Part shown: piece after piece, positions 26,726-34,197 of the stretch
How the letters are laid out: the number at the start of each line of letters is the position of its first letter
Position numbering within the stretch: the stretch's first letter is position 1
NCBI RefSeq assembly: GCF_002531725.1
Contig: NZ_NWSQ01000004.1
Location: 1 to 64,000 of the forward strand
DNA: 64,000 nt
From: Rhizobium sp. L43
GTDB taxonomy: Bacteria > Pseudomonadota > Alphaproteobacteria > Rhizobiales > Rhizobiaceae
Direction: 5' to 3'
The notes under the pieces: generated by a model
Database searches by the model: none
The model's input: only the letters and a program-made list of their open reading frames with translations
Told to the model about the DNA's origin: nothing
Translations under genes and position numbers: made by a program

Positions 26726-27631
26726 TTACTGCAGCTGCGGCTTTTTGAGAAAGCTGGCGCGGTCGGCGGACTTGATGCGCAGCCAGGCTTCGCGGCCGTT
26801 CCTGAGGATTCGCATCGGGATCTCAGCGCCGGCCGGGCCGCTGCTCCAGATCTTGCGGTAGAAATCGGCCAGGCCATCGACTTCTTCGTCGCGAATCTCC
26901 GAGATGATATCGCCCTGCCGCAGGCCGGCCTCGGCGGCCGGACCGCCTTCGGCAACGCTCATGACCACCACGCCGCCATTGCTTTCGGCGGAGAATGCGC
27001 CGAGCCAGGGCCGCGGCGGCTTGTTGACGCGGCCGCGGTTCAACAGATCGTCGAGGATCGGCGGCAAAAGGTCGATCGGCACGACCATGTTGATATCGGC
27101 GACCTCGTCGCCCTGGCTCATTTGCAGGCGAAGCGAACCGATGCCCAGAAGCTTGCCGTCCGAACCGATCAGCGCCGCACCGCCCCAGGAAGGATGGGCC
27201 GGCGCCGTAAAAATCGCCTCGTCCAGCAGATATTCCCAGTAGCCGGCGAATTCCTGCCGGGCGACGATGTTGGCCTCGACGAATTCTCCGATGCCATCGG
27301 CAAGCACGACGGGATCGCCGGGCTTGGCCGTGGCGGCGTCGCCGAGATCCACTGCCGGCGCATCAAGCGCCCCAAGCGCCTGCACCAGGCCGAAGCCGCT
27401 TTCCTGATCATAGGCAAGCGCATGCGCGGGAACGACGCGGCCGTCATGGGTGGTCAGCCAGACCTCTTCGGCCTCGGTGATGAGATAGCCGATGGTCAGC
27501 ACCAGTCCATTGTCGCGAATGACCACGCCGCTGCCCTCCCGGACAGTGCCCAGCGTCTCCGCCGTGAAGGCATCTTCCGGAATGGAGGAACGGACGGCCA
27601 CGACTGACCGCAGGATTGGATCGATATTCAT
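26726..27631 (-). CDS. HtrA/DegP-like protein lacking the catalytic triad, with PDZ domain
   Basis: A protein of 301 residues with the S1C protease fold. It has EGSGVVIRDNGLVLTIGYLI (residues 32-51), DQESGFGLVQ (75-84), FTAPAHPSWGGAALIGSDGKLLGIGS (141-166), and a PDZ domain at about 205-290 (GGVVVMSVAEGGPAAEAGLRQGDIISEI). Aligned by eye to DegP, the catalytic His becomes Y49, Asp becomes G79 and Ser becomes W149, so proteolysis is not expected. There is no signal peptide, unlike DegP; it seems cytoplasmic. The role may be scaffolding or regulation. The longer in-frame extension upstream runs antisense to the neighbouring MocR gene and is not coding. It is divergent from that gene. Confidence 0.8.
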   Translation of the reverse strand: MNIDPILRSVVAVRSSIPEDAFTAETLGTVREGSGVVIRDNGLVLTIGYLITEAEEVWLTTHDGRVVPAHALAYDQESGFGLVQALGALDAPAVDLGDAATAKPGDPVVLADGIGEFVEANIVARQEFAGYWEYLLDEAIFTAPAHPSWGGAALIGSDGKLLGIGSLRLQMSQGDEVADINMVVPIDLLPPILDDLLNRGRVNKPPRPWLGAFSAESNGGVVVMSVAEGGPAAEAGLRQGDIISEIRDEEVDGLADFYRKIWSSGPAGAEIPMRILRNGREAWLRIKSADRASFLKKPQLQ

Positions 27632-27793
27632 GCTTTCATCCCGATCGGCGCGACAGGCTGGAAGCCGGCGCATTCCACCTTGAATAAGTAAGAAGACGGA
27701 GGGGCAGAGGCAAGACTGCGGGACGGGAATTTGCCGCAACCGCCTCCGCGACGCGGTGGCAACCTGTGAATTTGCGGGGGTGACAGCAACGCC

Positions 27794-29251
27794 ATGCAAC
27801 AATATACAGTCAATCCCATCAGGAATCAGACTGACGCGGATCACGACATGAAAGACTGGCATCCCGATCTCAGCCGCAGCAGCAGCCCCCGTTATATGGC
27901 GATCGCCGATGTGATCGAAATGGATCTGCGCAGCGGCCATCTGGTGGTGGGAGACCGGCTGCCGCCGCAGCGCGAACTCGCCAAGCGGCTGAATGTCGAT
28001 TTCACGACGGTGGCGAGAGGTTATGTCGAGGCGCAGAAGCGCGGGCTGGTGGATTCGCATGTCGGCCGGGGCACCTTCGTTACCGGTGGTGCTGACAAGG
28101 AGCGCCAAGGGTTCGCCCCCGGCGCCGCGCCGGATCCCCGCCGCGCCTCCGTCATCGATTTCTCGATGAACATGCCGCCCGAACCGGACGATCCGGACCT
28201 GATCGCCCGCATGCGCGAAGGCATGTCGGCGGTGGCGGAAAACCTCATTCCGCTGCTGCGCTACCAGGGTTTCGGCGGTTCCGGCATGGACAAGGACGCT
28301 GCCGCTGCCTGGCTCAGCCGCCGCGGGCTGGTGCCTTCGCAGGAGCGCATCTTCGTCACGCCGGGCGCCCATCCGGCCCTGCTGGCGATCTTCGGCCTGC
28401 TGGCAAAGCCGGGCGAGACCGTGCTTTCGGAAATCATCACCTATCCCGGCATGCGCTCGATCGCCGCCCAGCTGCGGCTCAATCTGACCGGCCTGCAGAT
28501 GGATGAGGACGGCATCCTGCCGGATGCCTTTACCGAGGCCTGCGAGAGATTGAAGCCGAAGGCGCTTTATCTCAATCCGACGCTGCAGAACCCGACGACG
28601 CTGACGATCCCGGCCAGACGGCGCGAGGAAATCTGCGCCGTTGCCCGCAAATATCATGTGCCGATCGTTGAAGACGATGCCTATGGCTTCATTCCCCAGC
28701 ACGGTCCGGCGCCGCTCGCCGCAACAGCGCCCGATCTGACCTGGCATATCGGTGGACTGGCGAAATGCATCGGCGCGGGCCTGCGCCTTGCCTATGTCGT
28801 GGCGCCGGATAGCAAGGCCGTGTGGCCCTTCGTCAGCGCCATGCGCGCCAACAATGTCATGGCCTCGCCACTGACCGTGGCGCTCGCTACCCGCTGGATC
28901 GAGGACGGCACCGCCGATATGATCCTGCGCTTCATCCGCGCCGAGGCCGCCGCCCGCCAGCAGATGGTCGCCGCCGTCCTGCCTGCCGGCAGCTACCGTG
29001 CCGATCCGATCAGTTTCAACATCTGGCTGCCGCTGTCGAACGGCTGGACACGATCCACGTTCGGCAGCCACATGCGCTCCTCCGGCATCGGCGTCGTCGC
29101 AAGCGATGCCTTCACGGTCGAGGGTACGGCGCCCGAGGCCGTGCGGGTCTGCCTCGGCGGCCCGATCACTCGGGAAAAACTGCAGGGTGCCTTGGAATTC
29201 ATGGCCCATGCGCTGCAAGGCCCGCCGGAGATGGCGGCCTCGTTCTTCTGA
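27794..29251 (+). CDS. MocR-type regulator: GntR DNA-binding and aminotransferase domains
   Basis: A protein of 485 residues. A GntR winged helix (residues 30-95: SGHLVVGDRLPPQRELAKRLNVDFTTVARGYVEAQKRGLV and VGRGTFV) is fused to a class I aminotransferase domain. The latter has YLNPTLQNPTT, VEDDAYGFI and GGLAKCIGAGLRLAY, where the Lys should hold pyridoxal phosphate. MocR proteins use the aminotransferase fold as a sensor rather than an enzyme, and regulate amino acid, vitamin or transport genes. The start is the ATG at 27794. It is divergent from the HtrA-like gene, which could be a target. Confidence 0.9.
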   Translation: MQQYTVNPIRNQTDADHDMKDWHPDLSRSSSPRYMAIADVIEMDLRSGHLVVGDRLPPQRELAKRLNVDFTTVARGYVEAQKRGLVDSHVGRGTFVTGGADKERQGFAPGAAPDPRRASVIDFSMNMPPEPDDPDLIARMREGMSAVAENLIPLLRYQGFGGSGMDKDAAAAWLSRRGLVPSQERIFVTPGAHPALLAIFGLLAKPGETVLSEIITYPGMRSIAAQLRLNLTGLQMDEDGILPDAFTEACERLKPKALYLNPTLQNPTTLTIPARRREEICAVARKYHVPIVEDDAYGFIPQHGPAPLAATAPDLTWHIGGLAKCIGAGLRLAYVVAPDSKAVWPFVSAMRANNVMASPLTVALATRWIEDGTADMILRFIRAEAAARQQMVAAVLPAGSYRADPISFNIWLPLSNGWTRSTFGSHMRSSGIGVVASDAFTVEGTAPEAVRVCLGGPITREKLQGALEFMAHALQGPPEMAASFF

Positions 29252-29557
29252 CGTCCCAGCCTTGCGGCTGAGCCCATCAGGCGCATCCGAAAGCCGGAAA
29301 CGCTCACCACTCAAATCCGCCGCGACTTGAACCCTTCGCGATGGCGAAAGGCGGCCGTCGCATCCGGCGCGGTCCTTATGGCGCCTCTTTGATCCCCATC
29401 TTCATGGTTGTCGCTGGTCAGCCCCGCCAGTCGGCGGGAAACCTGCGGCATTCTGACGAGTTGACTGGCAATGTATGTGAGATGTAACTATATTGAATGC
29501 ATACATTGCGCGGATTGATTGGATCGATGTTCCGCGCCAGATAGGACGAGGACCATC
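29252..29557. other. Intergenic region with 9-bp inverted repeat
   Basis: A stretch of 306 nt between the MocR gene and the DUF983 gene. CAATGTATG (29469-29477) and CATACATTG (29500-29508) are perfect inverted arms separated by 22 nt of A/T-rich DNA, about 50 bp before the next start codon. This may be an operator or promoter hairpin. No gene is seen in the rest. Confidence 0.5.
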
Positions 29558-29926
29558 ATGGACACTGAATATCCCCCGCTTCCTCCGATACAGACCGGCA
29601 TCAGGGGACGCTGCCCGCGTTGCGGCCAGGGTCATATGTTCAAGGGCTTTCTGACGCTGCAGCCGCAATGCGAGGCTTGCGGCCTCGATTATTCTTTCGC
29701 CGATCCGGCGGACGGCCCGGCCTTCTTCGTAATCTGCTTTGCCTGCATCCCGAGCGTACTGCTCGGCGTCTGGCTGGAGGTGGCCTTTTCGGCGCCGATC
29801 TGGGTGCAGCTTCTGATCACCGGCCCCTTCATGCTCGCCACCTGCATTCCGCCGCTGCGGCCGCTAAAAGGCTGGCTGGTCGCCAGCCAGTATTTCTACA
29901 AGGCGGAAGAGGGCAAGCTTGCCTAA
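29558..29926 (+). CDS. DUF983 family membrane protein
   Basis: A protein of 122 residues. The zinc-ribbon-like N-terminus GRCPRCGQGHMF...PQCEACGLDY has two CxxC pairs. Two transmembrane helices follow (FFVICFACIPSVLLGVWLEVAF and LLITGPFMLATCIPPLRP), then the family C-terminus LKGWLVASQYFYKAEEG. DUF983 members in alphaproteobacteria lie near cytochrome oxidase assembly genes in some genomes; here there is no such neighbour. AGGACGAGG precedes the ATG at 29558. The TAA stop is part of a dispersed repeat. Confidence 0.88.
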   Translation: MDTEYPPLPPIQTGIRGRCPRCGQGHMFKGFLTLQPQCEACGLDYSFADPADGPAFFVICFACIPSVLLGVWLEVAFSAPIWVQLLITGPFMLATCIPPLRPLKGWLVASQYFYKAEEGKLA

Positions 29927-30031
29927 AGCATGTCGCGCAAAAGTGTGCCGCGGTTTTGCGACAACGACATGCGTAAAAACAAAGACCTAAAGCGCGAGGG
30001 GCGAATCTGAAAGATCGCGACGCGCTTTAGG
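29925..30031. repeat. Two adjacent dispersed palindromic repeats
   Basis: The first (29925-29985) is a variant of the AAAGCATGTCGCGCAAAAGTG...GGTTTTGCGACAACGACATGCG type. The second (29986-30031) has perfect 11-bp arms CCTAAAGCGCG and CGCGCTTTAGG and matches the element at 4007-4045 in reverse orientation. Both overlap stop codons: that of DUF983 on one side, and that of the convergent LysR gene (30027-30029) on the other. Confidence 0.8.
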
Positions 30032-30926
30032 GCCTGTTGAGCGTCGCGCGCAGGCGCGGCGTCGCGAAATCGAGCAGCGCCCGCAATTTCAGCGGCACCA
30101 GCCCCTGTGCGGGATGGACGAGATGCACCGGTGCCGGCGGCGGTTCGAAATCTTGGAGCAGCGGCACCAGCAGGCCGGCCATCTCGGCGCGTGCGGCCTG
30201 ATAGGAAAGCACGCGGGTGATGCCGAGGCCGGCGACGGCCGCATCGACCGCAGCCTCCGCGGTGTTGACGGCCAGCCGTGAACGGATCGGCACGGTGAGA
30301 TCGCGTTTGCCCTCGGTGAATGTCCAGCTCAGCGTCGAGGCCATGGCCTCGAAGGTGATGCAGTCATGCGCCGCGAGATCGCCCGGATGCCGGGGTGCGG
30401 CGTGCCGCAGGAGATAATCGGGGCTGGCATAGACCGTGCGGCGGATCGCGCCGAGCCTTGTGGCGATCAGGTTGCTGTCCGGCAGGTTGCCGATCCGGAG
30501 CGCCACGTCGATATGATCCTCGACGAGGTTCGCCAGCCGGTCGCCGAGCATCAGCTGTAGATTGATCTCGGGATAGGCCTTCAGAAAGTCCACCACGACC
30601 GGCAGGACATGCAGCCGTCCGAAGACGATCGGCGCGGTCATCGTCAACTCGCCCTTCGGTGCGCTGTATTCGCCGGCGGCCGTCCGTTCCGCCTCTTCCA
30701 CCCGATCGAGAATTTCCCGCGCCGCCTCGACATAGGCGCGGCCGGCCTCCGTCAGCGTGATCTTCCGGTTGCTCCTCTGCAGCAGCTGGGCGTTGAGATG
30801 GGCTTCCAGTTCCGAAACCTTGCGGCTGACGGTTGCGAGCGGGGATCGCAGATGCCGCGAGGCGGCCGACAGGCTGCCCTGTTCGACAACGGCGAGAAGC
30901 ACAGCCATGGCGTCGAGGCGGTCCAT
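30027..30926 (-). CDS. LysR family transcriptional regulator
   Basis: A LysR regulator of 299 residues. The helix-turn-helix MDRLDAMAVLLAVVEQGSLSAASRHLRSPLATVSRKVSELEAHL is standard, and the rest is the type 2 periplasmic-binding fold effector domain with ALRIGNLPDSNLIATRLG. Many relatives of this branch regulate oxidoreductases or glutathione S-transferases. It is divergent from the GST gene at 31068. In the 141-bp gap an 8-bp inverted repeat (GCCTTCCA, TGGAAGGC, 30953-30992) could be the operator. The last codons lie inside a palindromic repeat. Confidence 0.87.
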   Translation of the reverse strand: MDRLDAMAVLLAVVEQGSLSAASRHLRSPLATVSRKVSELEAHLNAQLLQRSNRKITLTEAGRAYVEAAREILDRVEEAERTAAGEYSAPKGELTMTAPIVFGRLHVLPVVVDFLKAYPEINLQLMLGDRLANLVEDHIDVALRIGNLPDSNLIATRLGAIRRTVYASPDYLLRHAAPRHPGDLAAHDCITFEAMASTLSWTFTEGKRDLTVPIRSRLAVNTAEAAVDAAVAGLGITRVLSYQAARAEMAGLLVPLLQDFEPPPAPVHLVHPAQGLVPLKLRALLDFATPRLRATLNRP

Positions 30927-30952
30927 TCTATCCTTCCATGAATTGGGAGCAT

Positions 30953-30992
30953 GCCTTCCAGATTAGCATTCTACTGTACTCAAGTGGAAGGC
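30953..30992. promoter_or_regulatory. Inverted repeat between LysR and GST genes
   Basis: GCCTTCCA and TGGAAGGC are perfect 8-bp arms separated by 24 bases. The left part is repeated once more as CCTTCCA at about 30932. They are positioned between the two divergent starts. A regulator-binding role is inferred. Confidence 0.4.
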
Positions 30993-31067
30993 AATAAATT
31001 GGCCGCAGATGGTCGAAACGGCCATCACCTACCGCGCCCCGTCGATTGGAAGACCAAAGGAACCATC

Positions 31068-31679
31068 ATGAAACTCTATCATCACCCGCTTTCCGGCCAT
31101 TCGCACCGAGCGCATTTGTTCCTCTCGCTGCTTGGTGTGCCCTGCGAACTGGTCGAGGTCGATATGGCGGCGGGCGCCCACAAGGCGCCGGAGTTTCTGC
31201 GGCTCAATCCCTTCGGTCAGGTGCCGGTGCTCGATGACGATGGCACGGTCATTGCCGATTCCTCCGCCATTCTCGTTTATCTCGCGCGCAAATACGGCCG
31301 CACCGACTGGCTGCCGGAAGACGCGGTGGCGGCGGCGCGGATCCAGAAATGGCTCTCGGTTGCGGCAGGCGAGATTGCCTACGGGCCATGTGCTGCTCGC
31401 CTGGTCACCGTCTTCGGCGCCGATTTCCGCACCGATGAGGTGATCGCCCGGGCACACCGCATTCTGGCGTTGATCGAGGCGGAGCTCTCCGGCCGCAGCT
31501 TCCTGCTCGGCGACAATCCTGTCATCGCCGACGTCGCGCTCTACAGCTACATCGCCAATGCGCCGGAGGGCAATGTCGACACCTCGGCCTATCCAAACCT
31601 CCACGCCTGGCTTGCACGCATCGAGGTGCTGCCGGGCTTCGTCGGCTTCCGCAAGACCAGGATCGGCCTTGCCGCATAA
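31068..31679 (+). CDS. Glutathione S-transferase family protein
   Basis: A 203-residue GST. The N-terminal thioredoxin-like domain has [35 protein letters not shown] and [15 protein letters not shown] (the glutathione-binding proline loop and Asp-Ser). The C-terminal helical domain has the N-capping motif [11 protein letters not shown]. The catalytic Ser/Tyr position near residues 9-12 is Ser-Gly-His-Ser, so class is uncertain. It acts in the cytoplasm in glutathione conjugation or detoxification. ATCATG with AAGGAACC upstream marks the start. It is probably LysR-regulated and followed by a flavin protein. Confidence 0.88.
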   Translation: MKLYHHPLSGHSHRAHLFLSLLGVPCELVEVDMAAGAHKAPEFLRLNPFGQVPVLDDDGTVIADSSAILVYLARKYGRTDWLPEDAVAAARIQKWLSVAAGEIAYGPCAARLVTVFGADFRTDEVIARAHRILALIEAELSGRSFLLGDNPVIADVALYSYIANAPEGNVDTSAYPNLHAWLARIEVLPGFVGFRKTRIGLAA

Positions 31680-31715
31680 AAACCGCCGGGGCGGGATCGC
31701 CGTCCCGGTTTTTCC
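31677..31715 (+). terminator. Rho-independent terminator after GST gene
   Basis: AAAAACCG and CGGTTTTT arms enclose an inner GC-rich stem, and the right arm ends in a T run (GGTTTTTCCC). It lies in the 63-nt gap between the GST stop and the next start, so the following gene may be only partly co-transcribed. Confidence 0.55.
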
Positions 31716-31742
31716 CAAATCATAACCGCAAGGAGGCCCGTG

Positions 31743-32675
31743 ATGTTGGAGCAGACAAGACAGGACGCGCCGTCTCCCTGGCATGAGGGTGAACTTGCCA
31801 TGCAGCGCAGTGTCGGCGTCGTCGAGCGCATGGACGGGCCGGGACGCAATTTCCTCCGCAAGGCGATGCCCGAGCAGCACCGCGCCTTCTTTCCGATGCT
31901 GCCTTTCGCAGTGCTCGGCGCCGTCGATGCCAAGGGTGACGTCTGGGCGACGGTGCGGGCTGGCCAGCCGGGTTTCCTATCCTCGCCGGAGCCGGAGATC
32001 CTTGATGTCAGCCTGTCGCGCGACCCAGCCGATCCTGCCGATGCCGGCATGGAGGATGGCGATGCGATCGGGATGCTCGGCATCCAGCTCGAGACCCGGC
32101 GGCGCAACCGGCTGAACGGCGTCATCCGCCGGACGGAGGCCGGAGCTTTCCACGTCCGCGTCGGCCAGAGCTTTGGCAATTGCCCGCAATATATCCAGCC
32201 TCGCTCTGCCGCCTTTGTCCGCGATCCCGATCTGCCGACAGCGATGACGCCGCTTCATTCCGGTGAACTCGACGATCGCACGCGGCGGATGATCGAGGAC
32301 GCCGATACCTTCTTCGTCGCCTCCTATATCGACCGTGACAATGGCGAGCGGCAGGTCGATGTGTCGCATCGTGGCGGCTATGCCGGCTTCGTCCGTCTCA
32401 GTGCCGATGGTGTGCTGACCGTTCCCGATTTTCCCGGCAACCGGTTCTTCAACACGCTCGGCAATTTCCTCGTCAATCCGAAGGCGGGGCTGGTCTTCGT
32501 CGATTTTAAAACCGGCGACATGCTGCAGATGACGGGCAAGGTCGAGGTGCTGCTGGATTCGCCTGAGGTTGCCACCTTTCAGCGGGCGGAACGGCTGTGG
32601 CGTTTCACGCCCGAAGCGATCGTGCTTCGCCCGGATGCTCTGCCGCTGCGCTGGAGCGTGCCCCGCGACCTCTGA
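31743..32675 (+). CDS. Pyridoxamine 5'-phosphate oxidase family FMN-binding protein
   Basis: A protein of 310 residues with a duplicated split-barrel flavin fold. The parts are [54 protein letters not shown], then [31 protein letters not shown] and [33 protein letters not shown]. This layout is typical of PPOX-like proteins fused or linked to oxidoreductases. It may be a heme- or flavin-dependent reductase rather than a vitamin B6 enzyme. The ATG at 31743 has AGGAGG seven bases upstream. A GTG three bases earlier is less well placed. Confidence 0.8.
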   Translation: MLEQTRQDAPSPWHEGELAMQRSVGVVERMDGPGRNFLRKAMPEQHRAFFPMLPFAVLGAVDAKGDVWATVRAGQPGFLSSPEPEILDVSLSRDPADPADAGMEDGDAIGMLGIQLETRRRNRLNGVIRRTEAGAFHVRVGQSFGNCPQYIQPRSAAFVRDPDLPTAMTPLHSGELDDRTRRMIEDADTFFVASYIDRDNGERQVDVSHRGGYAGFVRLSADGVLTVPDFPGNRFFNTLGNFLVNPKAGLVFVDFKTGDMLQMTGKVEVLLDSPEVATFQRAERLWRFTPEAIVLRPDALPLRWSVPRDL

Positions 32676-32705
32676 GGGAAACGCCCTTCGACCCGACTTG
32701 CCAAT

Positions 32706-32727
32706 CATTGTACCGATCGGTACAATG
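32706..32727. promoter_or_regulatory. Perfect 22-bp palindrome (probable TetR operator)
   Basis: CATTGTACCGA followed directly by its exact complement TCGGTACAATG. It sits 25 bp ahead of the DUF1348 start codon, where it would overlap the promoter. TetR operators of the ACCGATCGGT kind are common, and a TetR gene is the next gene downstream. Confidence 0.75.
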
Positions 32728-32752
32728 GAAGCCATTCAGTACAGGAGAGTCC

Positions 32753-33214
32753 ATGTCCAGCCTCGTCCCGCCCTTCACCCTTGAGACCGCCACCCGGAAA
32801 GTCCGCCTTGCCGAGGACGGCTGGAACAGCCGCGATCCCGAGCGCGTCTCGCTCGTCTATACGCCGGACAGCCGCTGGCGGAATCGCGCCGAATTCGTCA
32901 ACGGCCGTGCCGAGATCGTCGCCTTCCTCACCCGCAAATGGGCGAAGGAGTTGGACTATCGGCTGATCAAGGAGATCTGGGCTTTCACCGATGATCGCAT
33001 CGCCGTGCGCTTCGCTTATGAATGGCACGATGACAGCGGCAACTGGTTCCGCTCCTATGGCAACGAGAATTGGGAATTCGACGCTGCCGGCCTGATGCAG
33101 CGCCGCTTCGCCTGCATCAACGACCTGCCGATCCGGGAGTCCGAGCGTAGATATCACTGGCCGCTCGGCCGGCGGCCGGACGACCATCCCGGCCTGAGCG
33201 AGCTCGGCCTCTGA
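32753..33214 (+). CDS. DUF1348 / nuclear transport factor 2-like protein
   Basis: A protein of 153 residues with the SnoaL/NTF2-like cone. It has [86 protein letters not shown] and [13 protein letters not shown], which is the DUF1348 signature. The biochemical role is unknown; relatives are about 150 residues long and often sit beside TetR regulators. The ATG at 32753 has GGAGA upstream. It is followed by TetR after 13 bases, with a perfect palindrome before it, so the operon is probably auto-repressed. Confidence 0.88.
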   Translation: MSSLVPPFTLETATRKVRLAEDGWNSRDPERVSLVYTPDSRWRNRAEFVNGRAEIVAFLTRKWAKELDYRLIKEIWAFTDDRIAVRFAYEWHDDSGNWFRSYGNENWEFDAAGLMQRRFACINDLPIRESERRYHWPLGRRPDDHPGLSELGL

Positions 33215-33227
33215 AAGGCGGCCGCCG

Positions 33228-33788
33228 GTGAAGACCGTCTACGAACGCGCCGACATCGTACCGCTGCTCGCCGAAATCTTCCGCGAACTCGGCTATGAGG
33301 GCACCTCGCTCAGCCGCATCACCGAACGCACCGGCATCGGCAAGGGCAGTCTTTATCACTTTTTTCCCGGCGGCAAGGCGGAGATGGCGGCCGCCGTGCT
33401 CGCCGAGGTCGATGCCTGGTTCGAGCAGGCGATCTATCAGCCGCTCGGAAAGGGCGATGCCCATCAGGCGATCGCGGCGATGTGGACCGATGTGAATGAT
33501 TATTTTCGTTCCGGCCGCCGCATCTGCCTCGTCGGCGCCTTCGCGCTCGATGAAACCCGGGAACGATTTGCGGCAGCGATCGGCGACTATTTCATCCGCT
33601 GGATCGACGCCGTGCGTTCGGCGTTGGTGCGGGCAGGCTGTTCGGAGGAGGAGGCGCTGGCCCTCGCCGAGGAGGGCGTTGCCGGCATTCAAGGCGCGCT
33701 GGTGCTGTCGCGCGCGCTTGATGATAGAGCGGTTTTCACCCGATCGGTGGAAACGCTGGCGAAGCGGCTGGATGCCGCGATGCGATGA
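33228..33788 (+). CDS. TetR family transcriptional regulator
   Basis: A regulator of 186 residues starting at a GTG, with the TetR HTH ADIVPLLAEIFRELGYEGTSLSRITERTGIGKGSLYHFFPGGK. The C-terminal ligand domain is of the AcrR-like kind (ICLVGAFALDETRERFAAAIGDYFIRWI). Sitting directly behind DUF1348, it probably binds the palindrome at 32706 and controls its own operon. The inducer is unknown, possibly an electrophile or quinone, as for related YxaF/LmrA-like regulators. Confidence 0.88.
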   Translation: MKTVYERADIVPLLAEIFRELGYEGTSLSRITERTGIGKGSLYHFFPGGKAEMAAAVLAEVDAWFEQAIYQPLGKGDAHQAIAAMWTDVNDYFRSGRRICLVGAFALDETRERFAAAIGDYFIRWIDAVRSALVRAGCSEEEALALAEEGVAGIQGALVLSRALDDRAVFTRSVETLAKRLDAAMR

Positions 33789-33899
33789 GGCGACAGTCAA
33801 GCCACCGTTATTGCAGTGGTGAAGAATTCACCCGGCCACGATTGACTGGCCGGGGCATTGAGCGGCGCTCGATCTTACATCGGTACCGCTTTGCGTATA

Positions 33900-34028
33900 T
33901 CAGCGTTGTTGCGGCTGCTGGGCGGGGCGCGGAGTTTCCCGTTCAGGGCGAATCTGGCGCCACTCATTTTCCATCTGGTCGACAACGTGCTGGGGAATGG
34001 TGGTTGGCGTATTGGCGGGCGTCTGCAT
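33900..34028 (-). CDS. Small hypothetical protein (42 aa)
   Basis: A frame of 42 codons: MQTPANTPTTIPQHVVDQME, then NEWRQIRPERETPRPAQQPQQR. AGAGGAG lies about six bases before the ATG, an unusually good ribosome site. It is polar, proline and glutamine rich, probably disordered, and has no cysteines. No family is recognised. Its promoter should lie in the A/T-rich stretch at 34080-34160 that also serves the lysin-like gene and contains two CtrA-type boxes. It is too short for routine gene callers to be sure of. Confidence 0.6.
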   Translation of the reverse strand: MQTPANTPTTIPQHVVDQMENEWRQIRPERETPRPAQQPQQR

Positions 34029-34125
34029 CGGAAGTCTCCTCTTTCGGCGTCAAGGCTTCAGGGCAAGAAGATGCATTGCACAAGACAAAAGGCGTGTAAA
34101 TCAGTGGCTTAAACACGTTAAACGA

Positions 34126-34160
34126 TTAAATGAATTTTAATCGATTAAGACGGTTTTAAC
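34126..34160. promoter_or_regulatory. Two CtrA-type boxes (TTAA-N7-TTAA)
   Basis: TTAA at 34126 and 34137 are 11 bases apart start to start, and so are TTAA at 34145 and 34156. The second is followed by C, the full TTAA-N7-TTAAC consensus for CtrA. Both lie between the small gene at 34028 and the lysin-like gene. The region is A/T rich, so chance is possible. A CtrA role would mean cell-cycle control. Confidence 0.5.
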
Positions 34161-34197
34161 CATGATCTTTTTTGGGAAGCGCGGAATGGTTGTCCAC

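Noticed and set aside
27632..29314. Upstream extension of the HtrA-like frame to 862 codons
   Set aside because: The extra part is antisense to the MocR-type gene and has no similarity to any domain; the ATG at 27631 starts the real protein.
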